64,000 nucleotides of DNA from Cepaea nemoralis (Eukaryota > Mollusca > Gastropoda > Stylommatophora > Helicidae): assembly GCA_014155875.1 (NCBI GenBank), contig JACEFZ010011090.1, positions 220,001 to 284,000 on the forward strand, in the 5' to 3' direction. The notes under the pieces are model-generated. The model did no database searches, was not told the DNA's origin, and worked only from the letters and a program-made list of their open reading frames with translations. Of this stretch, positions 21,158-32,530 are shown one piece after another; within the stretch, counting starts at the first letter, position 1; each line of letters begins with the position of its first letter. The position numbers were made by a program, and so were the translations under genes.

Positions 21158-23105
21158 ATGAGGACTTCCGGTCAAGATGACGGAGGACAGTTTTGTTGTT
21201 TTGTAACTTCTTTTACCCCCACATAGGAATATGGATAGTTTCATCTCTTGCGTGTAATGTGCGAGCCATGATGTAACACGGGAGTTTTCTCTTTCTTACC
21301 AAAAGATATTCGCCGGTAATACAGAGTTCATGCATCTGAACGAATCCATCTTTGAGTGTATTTTTGCAGCGTGTGGATTACTGTGTTGTGTTTTGGTATT
21401 CCATCAGGCAGACCAGCGTATGTACCTCGCACAGAGGGCAAACAAACTCTAAAGTCGACGGGGTCGGCGTAGTCGACAAGGCAAAAGTGCTGGAGCCAGA
21501 CGATACAGGCTCAAATACGTCCGTCTGGATCTCAATAATAGTCGTATTCTATTTTGGAATAGTGCAAGCTCAAAACAACCAGTCTCCATTCTGGAAAGAA
21601 TGCGTACAGGAACGATGTTGTTGCGCTTCAAGAGACGAGAGTTGGTATTGATTCACGTCATATACCGGCTTCCAATGCCAATGTGTTTACAACAGACGAC
21701 ACATGGAAATGTTTTTTTTGTGTGCATATCCTTTACAAGACATCGCTGTCAATATCAGCATCTTTCAGCTGTATGTTGATTTCTTGGCAAGATTACGCTC
21801 AGTAGTTTGCCATTGCTTTCTGAGTGGCCGGCTCATTATCCCGCAAGTCACGAGCGCGGGTCGAACCGCTTCCAGTTCTCGCCTCGCTGCGAGACCCTGC
21901 GTGGATAAACGGGATTACGGAGAACACATGGGAATGGCGATTCTTATTCGACACAGCATAGTGGTTTCAGAGGTGAACTTTCTAAGGTGGGACAGCGACG
22001 AGATATGAATACAGGCTGTCATAGTTCACTCCGGTCAACCATTCGTGTTGGTTAATGTTTATACTTGCAGCGCAATTGTGGATTCCGAGAGGTGGCAGTG
22101 ATTTAGTGACGTATTATGTCATTTTCTGTGGAGATTTCAACGCTAAAGGCAGATCACGGGGGAAAATGTATTCCAACACTCAGGCGGAGGAGCCCGAGGC
22201 CGCACTTTAAACAATCGACCTTTTTTGTATCAACACTAGCTGTGTGACTAGGGAAGCAAGTCAACAAGATGATAACGACAGAGTTATTGATCTGGCGCTG
22301 GTTTCTCCTTCACTCACTACATTGTGTCGACAGGGCGTCCTAGGTACTTTGACAACGATCATCATCCTTGCATCATTTTGGTGGAGAAATACAGAACAAG
22401 GCGGCAGAAGTCAAAGGTCAAGACCGTCAAGTCTGACAGTACAGGGCAAGATGCGGTGAGTAAAAGACGGCCCGACGAGCGCTAGAATTTTAAATTGTAG
22501 GAACAAAAAGCTGGGAACAACCCTCTTGGTGGCATTTTTGTGATAGGAAAGGCCTGGATGAATATCCGTGGTGTTGTAAGAGAATGATAAAACGCCAAAA
22601 GGAACAGAGTTGCCCATGTAACGTTACCTTCCAATCGGAAAGAGACATGGACACAAGTTAGCTGTTTAAAAATAAAACTGCTTAAAGTGGTAACAGGTGA
22701 ATATTGGGCAGAGTTGTGTCAAAGAATAAGCAAAGACAAGTCACTGAAATTGATATGGCGACTACATACAAGTATGAACTTTCTAGTCAAGAATAAGAGT
22801 ATCCCTGATTTCCGAGGTGCTGACCTCATCTGACAGAGGGATGGCAAGAATAAGGACAACGCCCTTTTAGAACGATATCAAGAGCAGAGCAGCCAGACAT
22901 GCATAAGAGGACACAATTTCGCCAAGACGATTACCTCAGAAAGGTGAAAGTCCCAGAAAATTTCAGAAGAGGACACAGTGACAGTGAAAGAGATCAAGGC
23001 TGTGGTACAACGAACAAAAGGTTTAGTTGGTCCCCTGACCCCTCAGGCCTCTGGACTCTGCTTTCTCTCACTCACTCGACCTAGGGGCTTCCGCCTCTAG
23101 GGGCT
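21158..23105 (+). mobile_element. Degenerate APE-type LINE, 5' half, interrupted by SINE-D
   Basis: The + strand shows AP-endonuclease blocks in order: VVALQETRVGIDSRH (about 21620-21665), then after the SINE HMGMAILIRHSIVVSE (about 21925-21975), VNVYTC, VIFCGDFNAKGRS (about 22118-22160) and DNDRVIDLALVSPSL (about 22270-22320). QETR, GDFNAK and D-x-DLALVS are the family's catalytic landmarks. The upstream acttccggtcaagatgacgg resembles a LINE 5' untranslated start. Several stops and shifts, and no RT domain, indicate a dead 5' part. The clade is unassigned. Confidence 0.75.
21712..21923 (-). mobile_element. SINE-D copy 1 with clear target duplication
   Basis: tRNA-like on the minus strand, with a B box in the complement of gggtcgaaccgc. 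The 3' tail is an A run (t8 at 21712-21719 on +). The 13-bp target duplication acacatggaaatg (21699-21711) and acacatgggaatg (21924-21936) differ at one base and lie inside the LINE endonuclease frame. Confidence 0.85.
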
Positions 23106-23385
23106 CAGTGCAGCAGACACAACTCAACTCTGGTAACGTCATTGTAAAAAACATTCAATGTATTATAATATAATAGTTCAGGATAGGACAGGTTTAGTGG
23201 AAGGAAGTTGGTATAGAAGCTAGACAAAGGAAAGGTTACTTCCTTTACTCTAGCTTCCTTCTTCTTAACAAAACATTGGCTCAAGACACCAGGAAACACT
23301 AAATATGATATGTGTACATTGTAAAATGAGACTGGAAACACAAGACAATTTCAACATAGAATTACAGAACAAATTTGATATATTG
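23106..23385. other. Unassigned stretch with a small palindrome
   Basis: gaagctagacaaaggaaagg at 23216 is followed by its near-complement cctttactctagcttccttc at 23240, a hairpin with an arm of about 18 bp. Nothing else recognised. Confidence 0.5.
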
Positions 23386-23901
23386 TCGGGTCTAGAGAGT
23401 TATTTCAAGATGCGGATGATCAATGGGAAATGTTGAAGAATTCAATCTGTGTGGCTGAAGAAACAACTATTCCAAAACAAAAGAAAGTGGATCGTAAGAA
23501 ATGGATGACTGAAGACATTTTACAACTCATGGAAACAAGAAGACAAAACAAAAATAATCCTAATAAATAAGAAACAGATTCACAGAAAAATCAGGAGTTA
23601 ATGTACGGAAGCAAAAGAAGCATGTTTCGATAAAATTGCACAGCAATTGGAAAATAGCACAAAGGTAAAAATGCCAAAATAATGCACAAATGAATTCATT
23701 ATCTTATTATTAAAAGAACACGTACATCAACAGGATGCCTACAACCAAAAGATGGAAACACCATAATAGAAAAAGAAAAGATTCTATATGTATCATCAGA
23801 TTATGTCGACAAAACATTTGATGATACCAGTGAACAGTATGATATTCGAAATAACAATGAAGGACCATGAATTTTGTAGATTGAGCTTAAGAATGCTCTC
23901 T

Positions 23902-23935
<34 letters not shown>

Positions 23936-24329
23936 ACCCCCCCCCCAGTTCAAACAACATACAACAAAATTATCAATGCCTTAGAAGAATACGGAATAGA
24001 CTAACTCACCAGATTACTGAACACAATATATGTTACTTGAGAATTACCTCCTGAATTATGTAATTATATGTTTATTGTAATTCCGAAGAAATCAGGAGTC
24101 TTTGAATGTGGTCAACATTGAACAATTAATATAATGAGCCACAACACGATGATTATGTTACGAATTATCATGCAAAAAGGTTAGGAAGAATATACAACCC
24201 GAAAGAGGAGAGAACAATGTGGGTTTTTAGAAAGCAAATTTATACTTAATGTTGTGTATATGCTGAGGACATTAATTGAAGTCTCTATGGAAGTAAAGAA
24301 AAACCTACGTCGTTGCTTTATAGACTCAA
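23386..24329 (+). mobile_element. RTE-1 copy B, truncated at both ends
   Basis: Matches copy A from its first bases through the region before the catalytic Asp block (caatgtgggtttttagaaagc near 24210), with many stops. A poly-C run (about 23904-23946) has replaced the GKTPGSDN region. It ends at 24329, where copy C begins in the opposite orientation. Confidence 0.82.
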
Positions 24330-26886
24330 TCCATCATGTGTCATGCCGATAAGCGTGGGCTGTCATGTTTTGCCATCTCACTCGATCACCAGAGTCGTGG
24401 ATCAGCTCCGTGTTCCTGTCTCGAACATGCAACGTGGACAAGCCATCCAGGTATTTACTTCTCGGTTTTTCCCTTGGTCTCTTCCCTTCGAACTTACCAG
24501 TTTGTCATCAAGTTATCCAAGTCATTTCTTCTCATAACATGTCCAAAAAATTTTGACTGTCTACGTCTAATATCTCTAATCAGTTTACGATCTTCATTTG
24601 TTTCTTGAAGGACTTGTTCATTGGTCTTTCTGGCTGTCCATGGTATTCTTTGCATTTTCCTCAGAAACCACATTTCCACAGCCATCAGATTTGTTCAGCT
24701 TGACTGCTCATTGTCCAAGCTTCACATTCATATAAAAGTACAGGTTCTATGTAGCACTTCAACTCTCCTTTTCTCGTTTCAGTTAATATCTTTTTATTGG
24801 TTAGTATGTTTTTAATCTTGCAAAAGGCTACCTTCGCAATGGCGATTCTTGTTCTAAACACTTCAAGGCATATCCCATCATATGTTCTGTCATTTCCGAG
24901 ATAACTGTATCGATTAACTTGCTTAAGAATATGCCCATTCACGTGTATTTTACATTTTAGTATTTCCTTCTTCCCAGTGACGACCATAATCTGTGTCTTC
25001 TTACTATTCAGTTCTAACCCTAGTTGCTCACTGTGTGCAACAACCGCATCTACTAAATATATCAGGTCCTGTTCATTGTCTGCAATCAAGACTGTATCAT
25101 CTGCATGTCTAATGTTATTGATGTATCTTCCCCCAATGTTGATTCCTTCCAGATCTTCACTATTTCTGAAAATATTTTAACTTTACAGGGGAAAAAGATC
25201 TGGAGACATTACACATTCCGTGTTTCACACCTCTTTTAATAGGCTGATATTAACCTATATCTTTATTAATTCTGATGTCAGCTTGTTATTTTCAATATAT
25301 ATTTTGTACTAATCTAAGGTCTTTACCATAATTTGTTGATCTTCAAGCATCCTTATCATGTCGACATGTATCACTTTATTGAAAACCTTCGTGTAGTCAA
25401 TAAAGCAAAGATAAATATCTTTATCTATATTTATATATCTAGATAGAGATAGATTGTTGTTGTTCGGGGAGGGGGGGGGGGCTGAGTGGTCTCGACGTAT
25501 GGTGTCCACCTCGTGTGCTGGAGGTCCCGGGTTTAAGATCCGGTGAGGCCCGGGATGTTTTCACGTGGACTTCCAGTAATAAAATTTCCCCTGATCTCTG
25601 GATAGTGAGATCGGACGCCTGTGTGTATTGTTGCACACGTAAAAGATCCCTTGGCAGTTGGAAATCGAAAAAGAGTAGCCCAACGGCGCTGCCCGGGCAA
25701 AATTTCGAGTTAATAATCTACCAAAAGTATTTCAGGATCCTCGCCGATGCTACGGAGTTCGCGCATTGAGCTGAGTTCTCCGGACTCAGGTTTGAGTTAG
25801 GAGGAAAGCGGAGCACTAATGAGTTAAATCCGTATGTCGTGATGTTGATCCAACGACTAAACGACTAAACGACTACAGATCTTTGTTTAATTCTATAGAA
25901 CGTTCAATTACTGCTCTCAGTATATACACAGCATTTACTTTACCCTTGCATTCTCGAAACCCACATTGGGCTTCTCCTATTTCGGGTTGTATTTTCTTCC
26001 TAACTCTTTGCACAATAATTCTTAGCACAGTCTGTGACTTGATGTGGCTCATTATACTAATTGTTCTATGTTGATCACATTCCAAAGCTCCTGATTTCTT
26101 CGGGATTGCAATAAATATAGAATTACATAATTCAGGAGGTATATCTCCAATATCATATATTGCGATCAGAAGACTGGTGACTTGGTCTATTCCATATTCG
26201 TCAAAGGCATTGATAATTTTTATTGGGATGTTATCTCTACCCGGTGTCTTGCCAGTTTTCATTTGGTTAAGAGGATTCTGAACTTCTATCTTCAAAATTA
26301 ATGGTCCTTCAGTATTATTCAGATGATCATATTTTTCTTCTCTTGAATCATCATATAATCTGGCCACACATGTAAAATCTGATCTTTTTCTATTATGATT
26401 TTGCTATCTTTGGTTTTTAGGCAACCCGTTGATGTGTGTGTTCATTTGTTAGTGGTGGCATTAATTCTTCTGTGCAATAATTTGGTATTCCGTCTATTGT
26501 GTTGGTATTCAATTTCCTCGCAATTTTCCTCAAGCCATGTTTCGTTTGCTTCTTTGCATAACTTCCTAATTTTCCTGTGAATCTCTTCATATTTTTCTTG
26601 TTATTTCTGTTATTTTTCCTTATTTCCATGAGTTTTAAGATGTCTTCCGTCATCAATATCTAGAGTCCTAATATCTTTATTTTTGGGAGGGTTGTTTCCC
26701 CAGCTTGGTTGACTGATTTATATTTCCCATTGGTTGTTGACATCTTGAAATATTTCCATATGGGACAACGCATCAAATCTGTCCTTTACCTCTACGTTGA
26801 ATTTATCTTTATCTAAACACTCTTCGGTGCCCGTAGATCAAATTTTGTGTTTCTTGGTGTATATTTGAATTTCTTTAATTTTCTAT
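24330..26886 (-). mobile_element. RTE-1 copy C (minus strand), with SINE-E inserted
   Basis: Minus-strand frames in order: MMTEDILKLMEIRKNN (26417-26656), GKTPGRDNIPIK with AIPKKSGA and then CGFRECKGKVNAVYILR (25873-26367), FIDYTKVFNKV after the SINE (25309-25440), ADNEQDLIYLVDAVVAHSEQ and thumb region (24685-25089), and TNEQVLQETNEDRKLIRDIR (24494-24685). The family end tccatcatgtgtcatgccg lies at 24328. The 5' side stops at the TA where the mariner starts. Multiple frameshifts. Confidence 0.88.
25438..25873 (+). mobile_element. SINE-E copy 1 (tRNA-derived), nested in RTE-1 copy C
   Basis: Head gggctgagtggtctcgac with the B-box region gtcccgggtttaagatccgg, middle ggacttccagtaataaaatt and agatcggacgcctgtgtgta, end gttgatccaacgactaaacg with (CGACTAAA) repeats. 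Other copies are at 52553 and 63914. It interrupts the RT frame just before the FIDYTK block. Confidence 0.85.
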
Positions 26887-28206
26887 GTACGAGGGTAAGT
26901 TAGTAAGTCGGTCACAAATGGTTGTAGAAAAGTAACTAAATGTGATAACAACTTGAAACCAGTTTATTTGTATACATTCATTGTCCCTTTATTTCTCAAC
27001 ATAATTTCCACCAACATTGATGCACTTATCTCATCGTTTTATCAGTCCTCTCAAACCGGCTGCACTGAACAGCTTGCTCTGTTTTCTAAACCACGTTTTC
27101 ACTTCACATTCAACTTCGGCGTCATTCGCGAAATGTCTCCCGCCTAGGTGGGTTTTCAGTAGACCAAAAAGGTGGAAATCGCTAGGGGCTAAGTTGGGGC
27201 TGTAAAGTGGATGTTCCAGAACTTCCCACCTTAGTTGGTTAATCTTCTCCTGAGTTAATCGAGCTGCATGTGGTTTGGTATTGTCATGAACAACACAACT
27301 CCTCTAGTCAGCAGTCTTGGAAGTTTTTTTTTTTTTTTTTTTTCGAATTGCACCATGAAGCATCAATATAATTTCACGGTACGATTCAGAATTCATATTG
27401 TCACCATTCTTCTTGAAATTGGTTAAACGAGCTCCTTGACAATTCCAGAACACTGTCAGCATAACCTTCCCTGCTGATGGCGTAACCTTGAAATATTGAA
27501 GAAGGATGTTTCCATTGCATTGAAGCACGCTTTTATTCGGGCTGGTAGTGATGCACCCATGATTCATTCCAGTAACAATCCTGTTCAGCATGTCTTCTCC
27601 TTCATCTTCGTATCCACAGAGATGATGCGAGGATAGGCCCAATCGGTTCCTCCTTCAATTTTCTTGGTAACCACCTTGAACACTTTCTTAAATATCAATC
27701 GATCATGCATTATGATGTATGCTGAACCACGTGAGGACCCTATTGCAGATGCTACAGAGTCTATAGTTACTCGCCTGTCACCTCTAATCATCTCCTCTAC
27801 CCGCTGCACGGATCCTTCTGTTGCAATCTCAATAGGACGACAAGATCGGATTTCATCAACAATTTTAGAGTGTCCTTGAGATAATTTTTCTACACAGCTA
27901 TGCTCCGCTTTACGGGACAAACATTTGTCAGCATAAACAGGAAGCATGTCCTTATGAATGTCCTTTGCAGGCAGTCCTTTTGTCCAAAAAAATCGCACAC
28001 CAGCACGTTGCGCTTTGGTTGTACACTCCCTAAATATAGTCGCCATTTTGTTTATGCGCTGCGCATGTGCATGAGACACCTAGTGCCACCTGACAATCGG
28101 GAATATAAAGTTCGATGGTGCTGTCACCTAATGATACCTGTAGAAAATACCAACTACATTTACCTGCCATCCCACAGAACTGTATGACTTACTTATTGAC
28201 TGACCC
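26887..28206 (-). mobile_element. Near full-length mariner transposon, inactive
   Basis: About 1.32 kb, flanked by TA, with imperfect inverted ends (tacgagggtaagttagtaag versus tacgggggtcagtcaataag on the complement). The minus-strand transposase starts near 28079 with a helix-turn-helix region (PAKDIHKDMLPVYADKCLS, IDSVASAIGSSRGSAYIIMH). It continues after a frameshift near 27560 with SVLQCNGN and VMLTVFWNCQGARL, and finishes with VVHDNTKPHAARLTQEKIN and SPNLAPSDFHLFG in a further frame. GDESW has lost one base, removing the first catalytic Asp. The second Asp (FWDCQG) is Asn here. A T run at 27323-27343 expands the RKK stretch. All this shows an inactive copy. Confidence 0.9.
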
Positions 28207-28627
28207 CCGTAATTATAACGTGTATATTTCTATACTTATGTTATTTCTAACTTGCATATCACCACACATATGTTAACTCTATCTGGCATATCTCCACATT
28301 ATGTTACCTCAAGCTAGCATATCTTGACACTTATGTTATCTCTATTATGCTTATCTCAACTCTAATTATAACACTATATTGTATGTCTCTACAATAATTG
28401 CAACGCCAACTTACATATTTCCAAAATTACTGTAAATCCAATTTTATCTCCACACTTAAGGTAAATCCAACTTACACATCTCCAAACGTATGGTAACTCC
28501 AGTTTTCATATCTTCATACTTATTTTAACTCTAACTTACATATGGTAACTCCAGCTTGCATAACTTACATATCTCAATGGAAGCATTCTCAATTCTCAAC
28601 AATCTCAACTCAATGGAAACATTCTTC
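28207..28627. repeat. 32-bp minisatellite of intron 3, first piece
   Basis: Degenerate units of the type tccacacttatgttaactct then atcttgtatatc (32 bp). Further pieces lie at 30063-30660, 30846-30884, 31246-32004, 32311-32530, 35261-35417 and 49631-50490. Mobile elements separate the pieces. Confidence 0.85.
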
Positions 28628-29880
28628 TTCTATGTGTGTGGGTGGGGGATAGTGTGTAGGTGGTGGTGGGGGGGGGGCTTGTGTGATGGGTGCGGGGAAT
28701 GTGTGTATGGGTGGGGGATATGTGTTGGGGAGTAGGCGATGTGTGGTGGTTGGGGGAATTATGTGTGGGTGGTGGGGTGTGGGTGAGGGGTGTGTGCATG
28801 GATGGGGAATGTGTGGGTGAGGGTGTGTGAATGGCTTAGGGATTTGTAGGTGGGTGAGGGATATGTATGTGCGTCGGGGCTGGATGCGAGAATGGGTGGA
28901 GGATGTGTGTGGGTGGGGATATGTGTTATCGAGAGCTGTTTTGTTGGGGTGGGTGGTTGGGGGTGTGTGAGTGCCTAGTGGAGGATGTGTGGGTGGTGAG
29001 TGAGTGTGTGTTGGTTGATGGGTGGTGAAGTGTGTGGGTGGGTGGGGAGAGGTGTGTTGGTTGGGGATATGTGTGTGGTGTGTGGGTGAGGGATGTGTGT
29101 GTGGGTGGAATATTTGTGTGGTGTGTGGGTGGGGGCATGTGCGGGGTGGGTGGGTGAGGGTATATGTGTGGGTGTTGGTGGGATATGTGTGGTATGTGGG
29201 TGGGGGATATGTGTGTGGTGTGTAGTTGGGGGATGTGTGGTTGTATGTAGGGTGTGGGATGTGGTGTGAGGGATATGTGTGTGTGTGTGTGGTGCGTGGA
29301 TTGGGATTATTGTGTGGTGGGATGTGGGTTATGGCATGTGTGGGTGCGTGGAGGATGTATGTGTGGATGGTGGGGTGTGTGTGAGTGGATTGGGGATGTA
29401 TAGGTGGTTAGGGAGATGTGTGTGTGTGTGTGTTGGGGGGGGGGGGGTAGGGATATGTCAGTTGGTGGGGATGTGTGTGTATGGTTTGGGGATGTGTGAG
29501 TGGATTTGTGATGTTTGGGGTGGTGGGGGATGTGTGTGAGTGGGTGGGGAATATGTGGTCAATAGAGGTGTGGTTGGGGGATGGGTGGTTGGAGGTGTGG
29601 GTGGGGAGAGGATGTGTTGGTGGGGATGGGTGTGTGGGTTAGGATGTGTTTGTGGGTGGGCGAGGGATGTGTGGGTTGGTGTGGGTGTTTGTGTGGGTGG
29701 CGAGTGTGTTTTGGGTTGGGGGAACAGGTGAGGGCAGTGTGTGTGGATGGGGGATTTGCCGGAGGGGGATTGTTCGGTTAGTGGGGCATGTGTGTGTCCC
29801 TGGGTGTGGGTGGGTGGGGTGTGTGTGGGAGTGAGGGGATGTGTGAGTGGGGTCATGTGTTTGTAGGTGGGAGATGGGTC
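28628..29880 (+). repeat. 1.25-kb GT/G-rich degenerate tract
   Basis: The + strand is made of gtgtgggtgggggatgtgtg-like strings with few A and almost no C, a degenerate minisatellite. Frames on either strand (Cys/Val/Gly-rich or Thr/His/Pro-rich) are compositional artefacts. Many GGG runs make G-quadruplex formation on the + strand plausible. Confidence 0.93.
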
Positions 29881-29888
29881 TCATAACA

Positions 29889-30062
29889 TGGTAATTTGCC
29901 TTGTTTATGTCTACAACATTCATTTCGCAATGTTTTGTTTTTCTTCCAATGTTAATGTATAATGCTCTTGATGGACAAAAGATGAGTGATTGGAAGGGCC
30001 GAATGAAAGACGGGCATGCGTGCCCAATTTGTGACCCTTATAAAATAAAGTTGATTTGACTT
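29889..30062 (+). mobile_element. 3' untranslated tip of an unassigned LINE
   Basis: Ends cttataaaataaagttgatt then tgacttgattt, that is an AATAAA signal followed by a short tandem tail. Preceding text aagggccgaatgaaagacgg and catgcgtgcccaatttgtga resembles the CR1/L2-like 3' end at 53870-53960 (gaagggcagaatattaaacg, ctgcgtgccaattcttaacc). Confidence 0.5.
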
Positions 30063-30660
30063 GATTTATCTCCACACGTATAGTAACTCCTACTTGCATA
30101 TTTCAACACTTATGTCAACTCCAACGTAGATATCTCCATAATTATGGTAAATTCAACTTGCATATCTCCACACTTATGGTAACTCCAGCTTACATATATC
30201 GACAACTATTTTAACTCAAACTTACATAACTTATATAACTTGTATACCTGCACTCTTGTGGTTACTTAAATAACTCCACATGTATGGTTACTCCAACTTA
30301 CATAAATTAAATAGCTTACATATCTCCATAGTTATGACATCTCCAACGTACATATCTTCACCCTCATGGTAACTCCAACCTACTTATCTCCACACTTAAG
30401 GTAACTCCAATTACATATCTCAACACTTACGTTAAATTCAACTTACATAGCTCCGCACTTACGGTAAATCCAACTTACATATCTCCACACTTGTGGTAAC
30501 TCCACCTTGCATATCTCTATGCTCGTGGTAACTCCAACTTAATATCTCCACAAATATGGTTTCTCCAACTTACAAATCTCCACACCTACGGCAAACTTAC
30601 ATATCTCTTCAACTTATGGTTAATCCAACTTATATATCTTCACACTTAAGGCAACACCAT
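30063..30660. repeat. 32-bp minisatellite of intron 3, second piece
   Basis: Degenerate units such as ctccacacttatggtaactc and caacttacatatc. Same family as 28207-28627. A MITE interrupts it at 30670. Confidence 0.8.
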
Positions 30661-30669
30661 TTTACATAC

Positions 30670-30845
30670 CGTATTTTACGGACTATAAGACGCTACGGAC
30701 TATAAGACGTACCTTAATTTTTAAGCAATTTTTAAAAAAAATAACATTTTTACCATTTTTATATTAATTTCGAGTATAAGACGCACCTGTATTTTGCAGG
30801 CAATTTTTTGAAGAAAAAAGTGCGTCTTATACTCCGTAAAATACG
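30670..30845. mobile_element. MITE with ~24-bp terminal inverted repeats
   Basis: Left end cgtattttacggactataag then acgc. The complement of the right end is cgtattttacggagtataag then acgc, a single mismatch in 24 bp. The element is 176 bp, AT-rich inside, non-coding, and lies within the 32-bp minisatellite. A partial copy of the left end (tacggactataagacg) is duplicated at 30694-30709. Confidence 0.85.
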
Positions 30846-30884
30846 CTATCTCAACAATTACGGTAAATCCAAATTACATATCTC

Positions 30885-31245
30885 TTAATTAATTAATTAA
30901 TTAATTAATTAATTAATTAATTAATTAATTAATTAATTAATTAATTCATTCATTCATTCAGTAGCATGTAATTTGCAGAACCTCTCCCCCATAACAACCT
31001 TCCAGAAAACCTCTCGATCGTAAGCAAGATGTCCCGCGTCCGATACACCCATCTGGAGATCATCCGCCACATCCTGCACCCATCTTTAGCCTTTCTTTTC
31101 CTCTCTTCTCAGACATACACCCGTCCATTATTGTTCTCTCCTCACTTTCGTGACGTTTCAAGTGACCATATTTTTCAATTTTCGTTGTTTTATCGTCTTT
31201 AATTGACAACGTTCTTCAATATTCAGCTCTTGAAGTATGGATGCA
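30885..31245 (-). mobile_element. 3' end of RTE/BovB-like LINE (RTE-4), minus strand, (TTAA)n/(TTCA)n tail
   Basis: The minus strand encodes RTIMDGCMSEKRGKERLKMG and, after shifts, GHLAYDREVFWKVVM and FCKLHATE before a stop. The tail on + is (TTAA)n at 30885-30944 and (TTCA)n at 30945-30960. It matches the + copy at 14932-15053. Confidence 0.72.
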
Positions 31246-32004
31246 TATCTCTTCACTTATGGTAAATTCAACTTACATTTATACGCAGGTATGGTTCCTC
31301 CGCCTTACATATCCTATTACATATAGTAGTTCTAACTTGCATATTTCCACGGCTATGTTATCTCTTACATGCATATCACTAAATTTATGTTAACTATATC
31401 TTGCAAAACTCTCTAATGTTTCTCAATCTTGCATATTTCGACACTCATGTTAACTCTGTCTTGCATATATTAACACTTATGTTATATTTATTATGCTTAT
31501 TTCCACACTTATGATAACTCTATAGTGTATGTCTCCAGACTTATGTTAACTCGATCTTGCACATCTCTACACTTATTCTTAGTGTCTCTTGTACATGTCC
31601 ACACGTATGGTTACTCCAACTTTTCTATCCCCACACTTATCGACACTCAAAGTTACATGTGTGTTAACCCTGTCTTCTATATCCACGCACTTATGTTCAC
31701 TCTATGTTGCATATATCCTTACCTGTGTAAACTCTGCATTGCATATCTCCAAGAGTATATTAACTCTATTTTGTACATCTCCACACTAATATTAACTCTA
31801 TCTTGCATGTCTCCACATTTATGGTAATTCCATCTTACATATCCCGACACGTATGTTAACTCTACATTGTATATCTCAACACATATGATAACTCTAGCTT
31901 GCATATACCCACACACAATTTAACACTATCTTGTATGTATTCTCCACAATAATGTAAACTCTGCCTTACATTTATCCACTCTTATGATAACTGTATCTTT
32001 CATA
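31246..32004. repeat. 32-bp minisatellite of intron 3, third piece
   Basis: About 22 degenerate units such as ttgcatatctccacacttat and gttaactctatc. Frames over it (31525-31827 and shadows) are artefacts of the repeat. Confidence 0.85.
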
Positions 32005-32310
32005 CCCCCGGGCAATGGCTGTGACAGGCCGGCAAAGTCAGGCGAAGGTAACTGACACAGTGAACTGGGATATGCCAACTGCGTGGAAGAAATTATTGAT
32101 GGTTCAACGGGCAAGACGGTGTTTACCTGCAAAGCATTGTGGAACATAAAGAACACGGCAATGTCCGTATAGCGCCCTGGGCATCTACTGCACCTGTATT
32201 CGTCTCAAGTCGTCTTGTCTTGACTTGTCTTGCCACTGGATTCACATGGACTCTGGCGAGAGAGTGTGGTCGAAGAATTACGCAACTCTTCTTCACTTTA
32301 ATCCGTTTCA
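32005..32310 (+). repeat. Dispersed repeat F, copy 1
   Basis: A segment of about 300 bp sharing long strings with 60118-60580 in the same orientation: ggctgtgacaggccggc, tacctgcaaagcattgt, gtattcgtctcaagtcgtct, cttgtcttgccactgg and ctggcgagagagtgtggtcg. No coding content. It is probably a SINE or other non-autonomous element, but no A/B boxes are clear. Confidence 0.75.
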
Positions 32311-32530
32311 TCGCGCAAGTCATTTTTCATTCAACTTTCACCACCTCCTCCTTACATATCTCCCCACTTACAGTAAATCCAACTTACATATTTACACATA
32401 TATAGTAATTCAACATACACATCAATGCACTTATGGTAAATCTAACTTACACATCTACACTCGTAGGGTATGTCCAACTTACACATCTACACACTTATGT
32501 TATCTCTAAATTGTATATCTCCACTATTTA
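32311..32530. repeat. 32-bp minisatellite of intron 3, fourth piece
   Basis: A few degenerate units (tacatatctccccacttaca, acacatctacacacttatgt) up to the 3' end of RTE-1 copy D. Confidence 0.75.

Noticed and set aside
28605..29923. Several Cys/Val/Gly-rich and Thr/His/Pro-rich frames.
   Set aside because: Compositional artefacts of the GT-rich tract and its complement.
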